Source: Varibaculum cambriense
GTDB lineage: Bacteria > Actinomycetota > Actinomycetes > Actinomycetales > Actinomycetaceae
Reading direction: 5' to 3'
DNA length: 64,000 bases
Assembly (NCBI RefSeq): GCF_002848005.1
Contig: NZ_PKHX01000001.1
Span: 385,101 to 449,100 of the forward strand
A program made the position numbers and the translations under genes. A model generated the notes under the pieces. The model saw only the letters and a program-made list of their open reading frames with translations. It made no database searches and was not told the DNA's origin. Below are positions 38,023 to 45,874 of this stretch, one piece after another (within the stretch, counting starts at the first letter, position 1; each line of letters starts with the position of its first letter).

Positions 38023-39720
38023 ATGACATATCTTGTTAATAACGAAGAAGAATTCGCAAAAGAGGCCGTCGAAGGGTTCGCCGCAGCTTACGAGAGCTAT
38101 GTTCAACCCGTGCATGGTGGGGTGGTGCGCGCAACAACCAGCCCAGATAAAGAAGTAAGCATTGTTGTGGGAGGGGGCTCCGGTCATTACCCTGCCTTCG
38201 CCGGCTGGGTGGGGCCGGGAATGGCTCACGGTTCTGTATGCGGTAATATTTTTTCTTCACCCTCGGCTTCGCAGGCAAAGTCAGTTTGTAAAGCAGCCTC
38301 CAATGGAGGCGGCACCCTGATCCTTTTCGGTAACTACGCTGGCGACGTCCTCCATTTCGGTAATGCTGCTCAGCAACTTAGTGCCGAGGGCGATGACGTA
38401 CGCATATTCGCGATTACTGATGACATTGCCTCCGGAAAACCTGAGAACCACCTCGAACGCCGCGGTATAGCGGGAGACCTGTTTATAGTTAAAATCGCGG
38501 GAGCAGCCGCCGCAGCGGGGATGAATCTTGATCAAGTCGAAGAAGTGGCTCGGCATGCCAACGACCGCACTCGCACCCTAGGGGTGGCTTTCACCGGCTG
38601 CACCTTCCCGGGTGCCAAAGAACCTCTTTTTGAGGTAGAACCGGGTACCTTCGGACTTGGGCTGGGTATTCATGGGGAACAGGGCATCTCTAGCCACGAG
38701 ATGATGAGCTGCGATGAGATTGCCGAAATGCTTGTTAGCAAGCTGCTCGAGGAAGAACCGGAACGCAGCGAGGATTATAAAGGACGAGTAGGCGTACTGG
38801 TAAACGGCTTGGGTGCAACCAAATACGAAGAAATGTTCGTCTTTTATCGAGCAGTAAAGAAACTATTGGAGGGGCACAACCTGGAAATCATTGCCCCAGT
38901 GGTCGACGAGCAAGTCACCTCCTTAGATATGGCAGGCCTGTCGCTAACTCTGTGCTTCCTCGATGAAAAGCTGGAACAGCTCTGGTTAGCCCCTGCGGAT
39001 ACCCCGGCTTTCAAAGTTGGAAATGTGCAGGCATCGGGGGACAAACGCATGGTGGAAGCGGATGAAGAGAACACCATTACCGCAGGTAGCACGGAATCAG
39101 CCGCTCAAGCGAAGGTAGCTTCACAAATCTTCGCTGCGTTCGAAAAGAAAGCTCGAGAGGCTGAAAAAGAGCTAGGAAAAATGGATGCGGTAGCTGGTGA
39201 TGGTGACCACGGCCAAGGGATGGTATTGGGAACAACGGCGGCAGCTAAAGCCGCTGCCGAATGTGTGAAAGTCGGGGCCGGTTTGCGCACTACTCTCGCC
39301 CGCGCAGCCGCTGCCTGGTCAGAAGGTGCAGGCGGTACCGCAGGTGCGCTATGGGGTGGAGCGATCGCTAAAGCAGCCAGCGAACTATCTGATACTGAAG
39401 TTGCGAGCGAAGAAGACCTTGCCCGCGCCGCTGTTATTGCTGCCCGCACCTTCCAAACTATGGGTGAGGCGAAAGTTGGCGATAAGACCATCGTTGACGC
39501 AGCTACGCCCTTTGCAGAAAGCATGGAAACTGAAAAATCACAGTTAGCGCTCGCTTGGAACAAAGCTGCAGAAATGGCAGCCGGCGGTGCAGCCAAGACC
39601 GCGGATTTTGTTGCTAGAAAGGGTCGGGCGCATAACCACGGAGAAGCCTCCCTGGGAACCCCTGATCCGGGCGCTACTTCCTTCGCGTTACTAATGGGCA
39701 CGGTTCCGGAATTTCTGTAA
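38023..39720 (+). CDS. Dihydroxyacetone kinase (fused DhaK-DhaL)
   Basis: 565 residues. The N-terminal DhaK module has GGGSGHYPAFAGWVGPGMAH and a conserved His in LGIHGEQG that binds the ketose covalently; the C-terminal DhaL module (from about 370) has the ATP/Mg AGDGDHGQGM motif. This is the single-chain ATP-dependent form. It phosphorylates dihydroxyacetone or a related ketose such as erythrulose. AAGGAG precedes the ATG. The following dehydrogenase, 14 bases downstream, probably supplies the ketose. Confidence 0.93.
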   Translation: MTYLVNNEEEFAKEAVEGFAAAYESYVQPVHGGVVRATTSPDKEVSIVVGGGSGHYPAFAGWVGPGMAHGSVCGNIFSSPSASQAKSVCKAASNGGGTLILFGNYAGDVLHFGNAAQQLSAEGDDVRIFAITDDIASGKPENHLERRGIAGDLFIVKIAGAAAAAGMNLDQVEEVARHANDRTRTLGVAFTGCTFPGAKEPLFEVEPGTFGLGLGIHGEQGISSHEMMSCDEIAEMLVSKLLEEEPERSEDYKGRVGVLVNGLGATKYEEMFVFYRAVKKLLEGHNLEIIAPVVDEQVTSLDMAGLSLTLCFLDEKLEQLWLAPADTPAFKVGNVQASGDKRMVEADEENTITAGSTESAAQAKVASQIFAAFEKKAREAEKELGKMDAVAGDGDHGQGMVLGTTAAAKAAAECVKVGAGLRTTLARAAAAWSEGAGGTAGALWGGAIAKAASELSDTEVASEEDLARAAVIAARTFQTMGEAKVGDKTIVDAATPFAESMETEKSQLALAWNKAAEMAAGGAAKTADFVARKGRAHNHGEASLGTPDPGATSFALLMGTVPEFL

Positions 39721-39734
39721 AGAAAGGAGAAATC

Positions 39735-40778
39735 ATGCGGGCAGCTACTTTAAATGCACCGGAAGACCTACGTCTGGTCGAGAAAGACAAACCCACCCCG
39801 GGTAAAAATGAGGTCTTGCTGAAAATCGAGGCCAACACCATGTGCGGCACCGACTATCGCCTCTATACCGGGGCGAAAACCTCCGGGGTTTCCTATGGCA
39901 CGGTTCCCGGGCATGAGATTGCAGGCAGGATTGTCGAAATCGGCGAGGGCGTCGAGCAGATTCAACCGGGGCTACAGGTTGGGCAACAGGCGACGGTTTC
40001 GATCGTGGTATCGTGCGGTGCCTGCCCCAACTGTCTACAAGACCGCGAACACCTCTGCTCGAATCTAGAGCTGTTTGGTTACGCCATCGATGGGGGTCTC
40101 CAAGAATACCTGCTGGTGCCAGAACGGGCTCTGCGCCGGGGCAACCTAATCACAACTAGTAAAGAGCTTGACCCTAAGGCTCTTTGCCTGGCCGAACCTA
40201 TCTCTTGTTGCTTAAACGGCCTCGATCAATTCAAAGTAAACCTGGGCGAGGTAGTGGCTGTTCTAGGAGCCGGCCCGATCGGACTAATCCACGCACAGCT
40301 GGCACTTGCCAGTGGAGCTAGGCACGTTTTTGTATCTAACCGTTCCCCGGAGCGTCGCCAAGTGGCAGACCGGCTAGGCGCGATTGGGGTCAGCCCCGAT
40401 GAACTTGAAGATCGGGTCAGGGAAGTGACCAACGGCGCAGGGGCCGATGTGGTGATCGTGTGTATCGGAGCTTCGGAACTAGCCCAGGATGCCCTAGTGC
40501 TCGCCCGGGATGGAGGACGAGTCAACTACTTCGCGGGATTCCCGAAAGGATCTATGACCCAGATGGAACCTAACCTGATTCATTATAAAGAATTGCAGGT
40601 TACCGGGGGTTCCAATGCTCGCCGTCGAGATGTAGAACGGGCGATTCAAGTGCTGGAATCGGGGACTATTAATGTGGAGGAAATCGTCACCCACACCTTC
40701 CCGCTTTCAAAAGTGCACGAAGCGTATCAGGCAGTGCACGATCGGGTTGGCGTAAAAATTGCGGTAATACCCGACTAA
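39735..40778 (+). CDS. Zinc-dependent sugar-alcohol dehydrogenase
   Basis: 347 residues, medium-chain dehydrogenase of the sorbitol/threonine dehydrogenase type. MCGTDYRLY and GHEIAGRI carry catalytic zinc ligands, CGACPNCLQDREHLC the structural zinc, GAGPIGLIHAQLA the NAD-binding loop. It likely oxidises a polyol (glycerol, erythritol or other) to the ketose used by the DhaK-DhaL kinase encoded just upstream. Same operon, AAGGAG site. Confidence 0.9.
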   Translation: MRAATLNAPEDLRLVEKDKPTPGKNEVLLKIEANTMCGTDYRLYTGAKTSGVSYGTVPGHEIAGRIVEIGEGVEQIQPGLQVGQQATVSIVVSCGACPNCLQDREHLCSNLELFGYAIDGGLQEYLLVPERALRRGNLITTSKELDPKALCLAEPISCCLNGLDQFKVNLGEVVAVLGAGPIGLIHAQLALASGARHVFVSNRSPERRQVADRLGAIGVSPDELEDRVREVTNGAGADVVIVCIGASELAQDALVLARDGGRVNYFAGFPKGSMTQMEPNLIHYKELQVTGGSNARRRDVERAIQVLESGTINVEEIVTHTFPLSKVHEAYQAVHDRVGVKIAVIPD

Positions 40779-40845
40779 AAAGCAGTTCCGGTTAACCTGT
40801 GGGGAACGAGACAGACCTATCTCGTATTCTTACTGCCGGATCGTT

Positions 40846-41913
40846 TTGACCTTGTGGTATATATGGCAAGTGATTTCTTTGAATAATTTCAAACGGCTCT
40901 TACCGGGAATAGCGTATGCGTGCGTGATTGCCGGAATCGCTTGGCTAATAAACCTGTTTCTCCCTCTGCTGTCATCAATGCTGGTGGCGATCCTGCTGGG
41001 GGTAGCAGTCCGCAACACGAAGCTGATTCCGGCTGTCTGTGAACCTGGAATCGCTTTTTCCGCGAAGACTATTCTGCGCTCCGGGGTGGTGCTGCTCGGT
41101 TTTCGGCTGTCGCTACCGGCTATTGCCGCGCTAGGTACCGGCACTATCGTGACCATTATCTGCGCAGTCGCGGTCACTATGGTGGCGGGTTACCTGTTGA
41201 CCTACTTTATGCGAGTCAGTCACGCCACCGGGATTCTCACCACCTCAGGGACTGCGATTTGTGGAGCCTCTGCCGTTGCGGGGATATCCCCAGTGGTTTC
41301 TGCCCGCAGTCGCGAGGACGCCGATGACGCGGTCGCTACTGCTATTGCTTGCGTTACCCTATTCGGGACGCTCTCCCTCGTTGCTTTACCGGCTGCCGCC
41401 CACGGGCTGGGGTTATCCCCCACGCAAGCAGCCGTCTGGCTGGGAGCTTCTATTCACGAGGTCGGCCAGGTAGTGGCGGCCGCAAACATTTACGATCCGG
41501 CAATCTCTGATTTGGCTACCGCCACCAAGCTGGGACGCGTGGCCTGCCTAGCAATCGTAGTAGCAATCGTGGGGATAGTTGAGCGGCGAGTAGTACAAGT
41601 ACGCCACGAACAGGCAGAGAAAGCCAGCTCTGGCAAGCGCCCGCCCCTGATTCCCGGATTCGTGGTGGGATTCCTGATCGCAGTAGCGCTAGCCTCAGTG
41701 TTTGCGGGCATCCCCACTGTCAATAGCATTTTCAGTACCCTAGGGGGCACGGTTGCTACCCTGCTGCTGACGGTAGCGATGGGCGCAATGGGAGCCGGGG
41801 TGAACCTGCGCAACGTGATTAAATCCGGAGGGCGCGCCCTCGTCCTCGGAATAATCCTGAGTGTCCTGATCGCGGCGGTATCGCTGGGAACGGTACTTCT
41901 TTTAGTTGACTAA
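40846..41913 (+). CDS. YeiH-type membrane protein, putative sulfate exporter
   Basis: Up to 355 residues; the true start is unclear (TTG at 40846 or GTG at 40870). Ten or so hydrophobic helices are visible. ILRSGVVLLGFRLS and SGTAICGASAVAGISPVV are hallmarks of the UPF0324/YeiH family, annotated as putative sulfate exporters on limited evidence. Not obviously linked to the neighbouring polyol operon. Confidence 0.85.
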   Translation: MTLWYIWQVISLNNFKRLLPGIAYACVIAGIAWLINLFLPLLSSMLVAILLGVAVRNTKLIPAVCEPGIAFSAKTILRSGVVLLGFRLSLPAIAALGTGTIVTIICAVAVTMVAGYLLTYFMRVSHATGILTTSGTAICGASAVAGISPVVSARSREDADDAVATAIACVTLFGTLSLVALPAAAHGLGLSPTQAAVWLGASIHEVGQVVAAANIYDPAISDLATATKLGRVACLAIVVAIVGIVERRVVQVRHEQAEKASSGKRPPLIPGFVVGFLIAVALASVFAGIPTVNSIFSTLGGTVATLLLTVAMGAMGAGVNLRNVIKSGGRALVLGIILSVLIAAVSLGTVLLLVD

Positions 41914-41989
41914 CATCCGACTGGAAGCGCAAGGGAACAGGATCCCTCGTTCAAAACCCAAAAATTCCAGCGGCACCGAATAGGTCGCA

Positions 41990-42613
41990 CTAGCTGGCAG
42001 TAATCTCAATCGTTTCCATATGGCGCAGCATTTTTGGTCCCCACTGTGAATAGATTCCAGAAAACGGTAAAGCCAATTCGGGCAGGTAGCATGGGGACAT
42101 CGCCAAAGGCAGTTCTCCAGATGCAAGAATCGATGCCTGTTTATCTTTGCACGCGTATTTAACTGTTGCGCATTGGGCAATCGGGAGGGGATTATTTTCC
42201 CTGTTTTGGGCGATAAATCTTTCAAGATTCGCTTTACCGTTTCCTTTAAGAATCTTCGTCCTAACTGAATAAGGTTCCCATACCACAGTTAGCTCCGTTA
42301 CCGCGCACTTGGCTGTTCGCTTGAGCGTCTCTGCTAGGCATAAGAAAATCGCACTAAACGGGATGGGGGAATCACTGTCGCATAGCAAGTCTAAACATAA
42401 ACCTCTAGCTAAAAAATCACCCTCGAGAAGGGAATAGTCGTTATAGACGAACTGGGTAGCCCATAATCCGGCATAGCTATCTGGAGCTCCCTCAAACCCC
42501 AATGAACGGGAAAGACGCGCAAATTCGTCCGCAATATCCAAGTCTTGCCCATCGCTGGCAATACCATCTTGCGCACTCCCTTTAATCTGGAATTGCAAAG
42601 AATGAAACCGCAT
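41990..42613 (-). CDS. Hypothetical protein, no recognised domain
   Basis: 207 residues, soluble, mixed composition, five cysteines with no zinc pattern. The ATG has GGGGAGGGA upstream, supporting a real gene. No homologue is recognised. It stands alone at the edge of the accessory region, with 76 bases to the YeiH gene and 386 gene-free bases upstream. Confidence 0.6.
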   Translation of the reverse strand: MRFHSLQFQIKGSAQDGIASDGQDLDIADEFARLSRSLGFEGAPDSYAGLWATQFVYNDYSLLEGDFLARGLCLDLLCDSDSPIPFSAIFLCLAETLKRTAKCAVTELTVVWEPYSVRTKILKGNGKANLERFIAQNRENNPLPIAQCATVKYACKDKQASILASGELPLAMSPCYLPELALPFSGIYSQWGPKMLRHMETIEITAS

Positions 42614-42999
42614 TACTTGTCCCTCCCCTAGCGCCTATTTTAAGTCTTCTAAAAAGAGTCAATACCTGAATTATGTATAGATTTGTTGTTTTTGGGGGGG
42701 TTCTCAGGGGTATCTGGTGCTTTAAATATGCTCTGAAAGCATGTGGATTGAAGAGTTTTTTGACCTGCATCCCTGAGGCGCGGGGAAAGTTCCCCCCTCC
42801 CTTACCATACCTACGATAGCAATCGCACCCACCATGACGCACCGCCACCGAAACCATCTAGTGCTAGCAGAGAAACCCTTTTAATTTAATTTTATTCTGC
42901 GCGTCTAGCAGCCATATCGAAACCAAAGAGGTGCAGATACCTATTGACTCTGGATCAAATATTAGCCATAATTTTGCTAAGTCAAGAAGGGGAATGTTG
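42614..42999. other. Gene-free stretch before the phd antitoxin
   Basis: No coding frame is supported. It contains a T/G-rich part around 42685-42705 and A+T-rich sequence at 42880-42990 that should hold the phd promoter. No clear operator was recognised. Confidence 0.4.
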
Positions 43000-43212
43000 A
43001 TGCCTGCATTTACAATGGGTCTAGCGGAAGCAAAAAATAATTTTTCCCGGGTCACGGCAGAAGTGAACAGGACGGGGAAACCCCTCACCATTTTGAAGAA
43101 TAATCGGCCGTGGGTAATTATCCAACCGGCACACGGCGCAACCGAAATAGCCGACGTTGCAGTCGACTTCATGGATGAATATGCCGACGTATTCCAAGAA
43201 CTGGACAAATGA
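43000..43212 (+). CDS. Phd/YefM-type antitoxin
   Basis: 70 residues from the ATG at 43000 (AAGAAGGGGA just upstream; ATG at 42994 is an alternative). The N-terminal GLAEAKNNFSRVTAEVNRTGKPLTI and VII(Q)P pattern is the Phd/YefM DNA-binding fold; the acidic C-terminus (DFMDEYADVFQELDK) is the toxin-binding tail. It overlaps a truncated doc toxin by ATGA. With no intact toxin it can no longer serve its original pair, though it may still act as a repressor. Confidence 0.85.
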   Translation: MPAFTMGLAEAKNNFSRVTAEVNRTGKPLTILKNNRPWVIIQPAHGATEIADVAVDFMDEYADVFQELDK

Positions 43213-43316
43213 GCGAATTTGCGTTTTCGCAGCAGGATGTCCTCGCTATTCATGCTGCGGCAATCGCTCGGTTCGGCGGATTAATTTGTCGAATACTCAG
43301 ATTAACTGCCTGCTAG
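43209..43316 (+). pseudogene. Truncated Doc toxin fragment
   Basis: Thirty-five codons starting in the phd stop (ATGA) and ending TAG at 43314. SQQDVLAIHAAAIARFGGL matches the first ~25 residues of Doc (Fic-fold kinase toxin); then the frame runs into foreign sequence. The catalytic HxFx(D/N)GNKR region is absent, so the toxin is dead. The loss occurred at the junction with the following patchwork DNA. Confidence 0.7.
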
Positions 43317-43443
43317 GGTACTTCGGCTATTAAACTACCCCACCTTCACCCGAAATTATGGTCTGCTTTGTTCGCGGTAACCCGCGTTCGCTACCTACCC
43401 GCGCCAGCCCTCACGGGTTCGATTCCCCCAGCTAAAAAATGTT

Positions 43444-43470
43444 GAAGCCCCAGGAAAAACCTGGGGCTTC
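43444..43470. terminator. Terminator hairpin, first repeat copy
   Basis: GAAGCCCCAGG-AAAAA-CCTGGGGCTTC, 11-bp perfect stem, followed by TATTTTGT. Confidence 0.85.
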
Positions 43471-43582
43471 TATTTTGTGCCAGTAATCCCTAACGGGATT
43501 ACGCCAACGAAGTGGAGCTAGCGGGAATCGGCGGTGCTGTGCACCAGCAAGGGTTTTCGGAGCACAGCCTCCGAAAACCACT

Positions 43583-43626
43583 GGCGCGGGCGAACGCTCA
43601 GCCCGCGTTCGCTACCTACCCGCGCC
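43583..43626. repeat. Very stable nested palindrome
   Basis: GGCGCGGG (43583-43590) pairs with CCCGCGCC (43619-43626), and inside CGAACGC (43591-43597) pairs with GCGTTCG (43605-43611). The right half is part of the second 90-bp repeat; the first copy lacks the left half. It could be a cruciform or recombination site. Confidence 0.6.
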
Positions 43627-43656
43627 AGCCCTCACGGGTTCGATTCCCCCAGCTAA

Positions 43657-43699
43657 AAAATGTTGAAGCCCCAGGAAAAACCTGGGGCTTCAACATTTT
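43657..43699. terminator. Terminator hairpin, second repeat copy
   Basis: The same hairpin as in the first copy, extended by AAAATGTT/AACATTTT to a 19-bp stem with an AAAAA loop and flanking T/A runs; active in both directions by its form. Confidence 0.88.
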
Positions 43700-43982
43700 C
43701 GTTACGGGATTGCTGGTATTGATACAAATGCGAGGGTTGTGGAGAATAAGCAAATATGCCTGTTTTCCCTTGTTATCAAGCCAAAGTGGGGATTCTATAC
43801 TTGCTCTAACGCGCCTTGTGTCAGCGCCGAATTTAACGACTGAAAGCTGTTACCCGCAAAGCCGAAAACTTTGCGTGTGCTAATGCGCGCAAACCCCACT
43901 TTTGCGAAATGGTTAGGTTTTTGCGAAAATGTCGCTTCCGAAATGGCAAGCGTGCTGAGCCGTTATACGACCACCAATAGAT

Positions 43983-44315
43983 TTAGCGCAAGCTCATCAG
44001 GTACTCTTTCACAAAGTTCTGAAAATCCACTTCATCAAGCTTTTCGCCATCTGCGCCAACTAGGAATTTTTCCCACCTCGTACTGCCCGTTTTAGACACT
44101 GTTCTGTACCACTTTTTGATGTCGGTGCCATTACGGATAGCTGAACTGGACGAGTTTTCTGAATTGTCGCGGTTTTTAATCTGTAGAGACTCCCAGTCAG
44201 CTCCAGCTTGTTTGCTTGGACGAATAAAGTCGACAGCTTTTACTACTTCGCCCGCACACCAAACCCAATCATCATCTGTACATTTACTATCAGAACCCGT
44301 GAAATTATATCGTAA
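43983..44315 (-). pseudogene. C-terminal remnant of a SinI-like type II restriction endonuclease
   Basis: The minus-strand frame, closed upstream by a stop at 44316-44318 and with no start, gives 110 residues. It includes YNFTGSDSKCTDDDWVW, then WESLQIKNRDNSENSSSS with the QxK catalytic strand, then IRNGTDIKKWYRT and WEKFL. This resembles the end of the SinI family (GGWCC-type enzymes) as I know it. The N-terminal part is replaced by A+T-rich DNA from about 44310; no methylase is left. A dead restriction gene. Confidence 0.6.
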
Positions 44316-44433
44316 TTATTTTAATACACTATTCAATTACCAGCTCTACATAATCCCCATCTTCCTTATTGTCTACATGCTTATTTACGATTCCAAGAGG
44401 AACGAGTTAGACCTATAAAATTGAGTGAAAAAA

Positions 44434-44442
44434 TGGTATAAT
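44434..44442 (+). promoter_or_regulatory. Extended -10 promoter of the low-G+C genes
   Basis: TGGTATAAT has both the TG extension and a consensus -10, 38 bases before the ATG at 44480, in strongly A+T-rich DNA. Confidence 0.55.
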
Positions 44443-44479
44443 ATTAAATAAGTATTTGATTTTGGAGGTGTTTAAATTC

Positions 44480-44899
44480 ATGGATGAAAGAGAGAAAATC
44501 ATTCGTTTATGGTTTGATATGTGGCTTACACAAAAAGACTTAGGAATAGATGATATTTTTTCAGATGATGTGATTTATATTGAGAGTTGGTGTCCTAAGT
44601 ATGAAAATCGGCAAACAGTAAAGCACTGGTTTAATGAGTGGAATACAAGAGGAAAAGTTCTTGCGTGGGATATAAAGCAATTTTTTCATAAGGATAATCA
44701 AACTATTGTAGAATGGCACTTCAAAAATAAAATGAATGAGGGGAAAGTTGAAGAATTTGACGGTATCTCTCTGATTGTTTGGACAGCCGATAATAAGATA
44801 AAAGCATTGAAAGAGTTTGGTTGCAATTGTAACAACTACAATCCTTACAAAGAGAGTGAAACACCATTATTTAGAGATGAAAAAGCAAATTGGTTTTAG
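44480..44899 (+). CDS. SnoaL/NTF2-like protein, low-G+C import
   Basis: 139 residues from the ATG at 44480; GGAGG lies 12 bases upstream. The pattern IIRLWFDMWLTQKDLGIDDIF, then aromatic-rich beta strands, is the NTF2/SnoaL cone fold, used by small isomerases and many binding proteins of unknown function. Base composition is far more A+T-rich than all neighbours and codon use is Firmicutes-like, so recent transfer is likely. It precedes a second gene of the same character. Confidence 0.75.
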   Translation: MDEREKIIRLWFDMWLTQKDLGIDDIFSDDVIYIESWCPKYENRQTVKHWFNEWNTRGKVLAWDIKQFFHKDNQTIVEWHFKNKMNEGKVEEFDGISLIVWTADNKIKALKEFGCNCNNYNPYKESETPLFRDEKANWF

Positions 44900-44913
44900 G
44901 AGATAGAATATTG

Positions 44914-45528
44914 ATGGAAAGTAGACCTGAGTTTGACAAAATTACATCGTTTGATGAGTTTAATAAATACTATTGGTATCGTGAAGAACTTTCACGGATA
45001 TGCAAGTCATTAGGATTAGAATACAGAGGTACAAAACAGGAACTCAATTATATTATTGAGCAGTACTTTAAGGGTGATTTGATTAAAAAGTCATCAATAA
45101 AAAATGAAAAGAAACAAGTAGAAACTATTACCTTAGATACTCCATTACTTGAATGCGGGTTCTCCTTTAACATACATTTCAGAGAGTATTTCTCAATTTT
45201 AACAGATGTTTCGCCATTTAAATTTACTGCTGATATGGCTACTGCTTGGAGAAAAGTAAAAAGAGAAAATGATTTGAGTTTTACAATTCAAGATATGCTA
45301 AAAGTTTATTATAGAAAATCAAATTATGCGAAGTATGATAATTCAGTTTGTCAATGGAACCAATTTTTAAAGGATTTCTGTGCAGACAAAAATAGTTGCA
45401 AATATTCGAACAAATTAAAAGTAGCCTCTATTCTTTGGAAAGAAGTCAGAAATTCAAAAAATGAAAAAATTTATTCAAAGAATCTTTCGACTGAATATGC
45501 AGATAAGATAAAAGAGTATTGCAGGTAG
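44914..45528 (+). CDS. SAP-domain protein (DUF6434-like), low-G+C import
   Basis: 204 residues from the ATG at 44914 (TTG at 44911 also possible; AGGAG upstream). The first ~55 residues (YYWYREELSRICKSLGL...GTKQELNYIIEQYF) look like a SAP-type helix-extension-helix; the rest (about 80-195) resembles the DUF6434/SAP family of Firmicutes. A nucleic-acid role is inferred from the SAP-like motif only. Same A+T-rich composition as the preceding gene, 14 bases apart, so the two came as a unit. Confidence 0.75.
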   Translation: MESRPEFDKITSFDEFNKYYWYREELSRICKSLGLEYRGTKQELNYIIEQYFKGDLIKKSSIKNEKKQVETITLDTPLLECGFSFNIHFREYFSILTDVSPFKFTADMATAWRKVKRENDLSFTIQDMLKVYYRKSNYAKYDNSVCQWNQFLKDFCADKNSCKYSNKLKVASILWKEVRNSKNEKIYSKNLSTEYADKIKEYCR

Positions 45529-45578
45529 GATATTTTTAGCTTGCTAAACTAACAAGTCAATAAAAGCTAACACGAAAG

Positions 45579-45608
45579 CAGTAAATCAAAAAAGGTTTAC
45601 TGTTTTTT
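45579..45608 (+). terminator. Rho-independent terminator of the low-G+C pair
   Basis: CAGTAAA (45579-45585) and TTTACTG (45596-45602) followed by six T. Confidence 0.8.
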
Positions 45609-45667
45609 ATTTGCCTAAAAATGGAAAGAAGGAAAATCTTTTTCTAGGAAGGAGAAGTTGTCGCTCA

Positions 45668-45874
45668 TTAGTTGTCTCCTTTGATTTCCATAATGTCTGC
45701 CGGCTGGCAGGCAAGAGTTTCGCAGATGCGCACGATAATGTTGGTTTGGATGTTGTCTCCTCTACCTAGTTTGGCAAGGGTGGCTGGGCTGAAGCCTGCT
45801 GCTGTGCGCAGTTGTTCTTTCGTCCATCCTTTGTCGATGAGGAGTTTCCATAGTTTGTTATAGGACAGTCGCAT
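45668..45874 (-). CDS. Small XRE-type regulator
   Basis: 68 residues, a single Cro/CI helix-turn-helix (LLIDKGWTKEQLRTAAGFSPATLAKLGRG...) of the type close to YozG-like regulators. Its start is fused to the stop of the ATPase gene (TAATG), with GAGGAG upstream, so it is the last gene of the ABC-3C operon and may control it. Small XRE partners are common beside conflict systems. Confidence 0.88.
   Translation of the reverse strand: MRLSYNKLWKLLIDKGWTKEQLRTAAGFSPATLAKLGRGDNIQTNIIVRICETLACQPADIMEIKGDN

Larger units (their letters stand above)
43381..43691 (+). repeat. 90-bp perfect direct repeat (two copies)
   Basis: 43381-43470 and 43602-43691 are identical, offset 221 bases. Each begins CCCGCGTTCGCTACC, contains CACGGGTTCGATTCCCCC (like the T-arm and 3' end of a tRNA) and ends in a terminator hairpin. 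The copies could be recombination scars or attachment-site-like flanks; no complete tRNA can be folded. Confidence 0.85.
43317..43982. other. Non-coding patchwork with a 90-bp duplication
   Basis: No gene is supported. It contains the two 90-bp repeats, their terminators and a stable palindrome listed separately; 43700-43980 holds nothing recognisable apart from short G-rich echoes (AGTGGGG on the plus strand near 43780, its complement near 43898). Confidence 0.5.

Noticed and set aside
43381..43470. A tRNA gene
   Set aside because: Only a T-arm-like segment is present; acceptor, D and anticodon arms cannot be folded.
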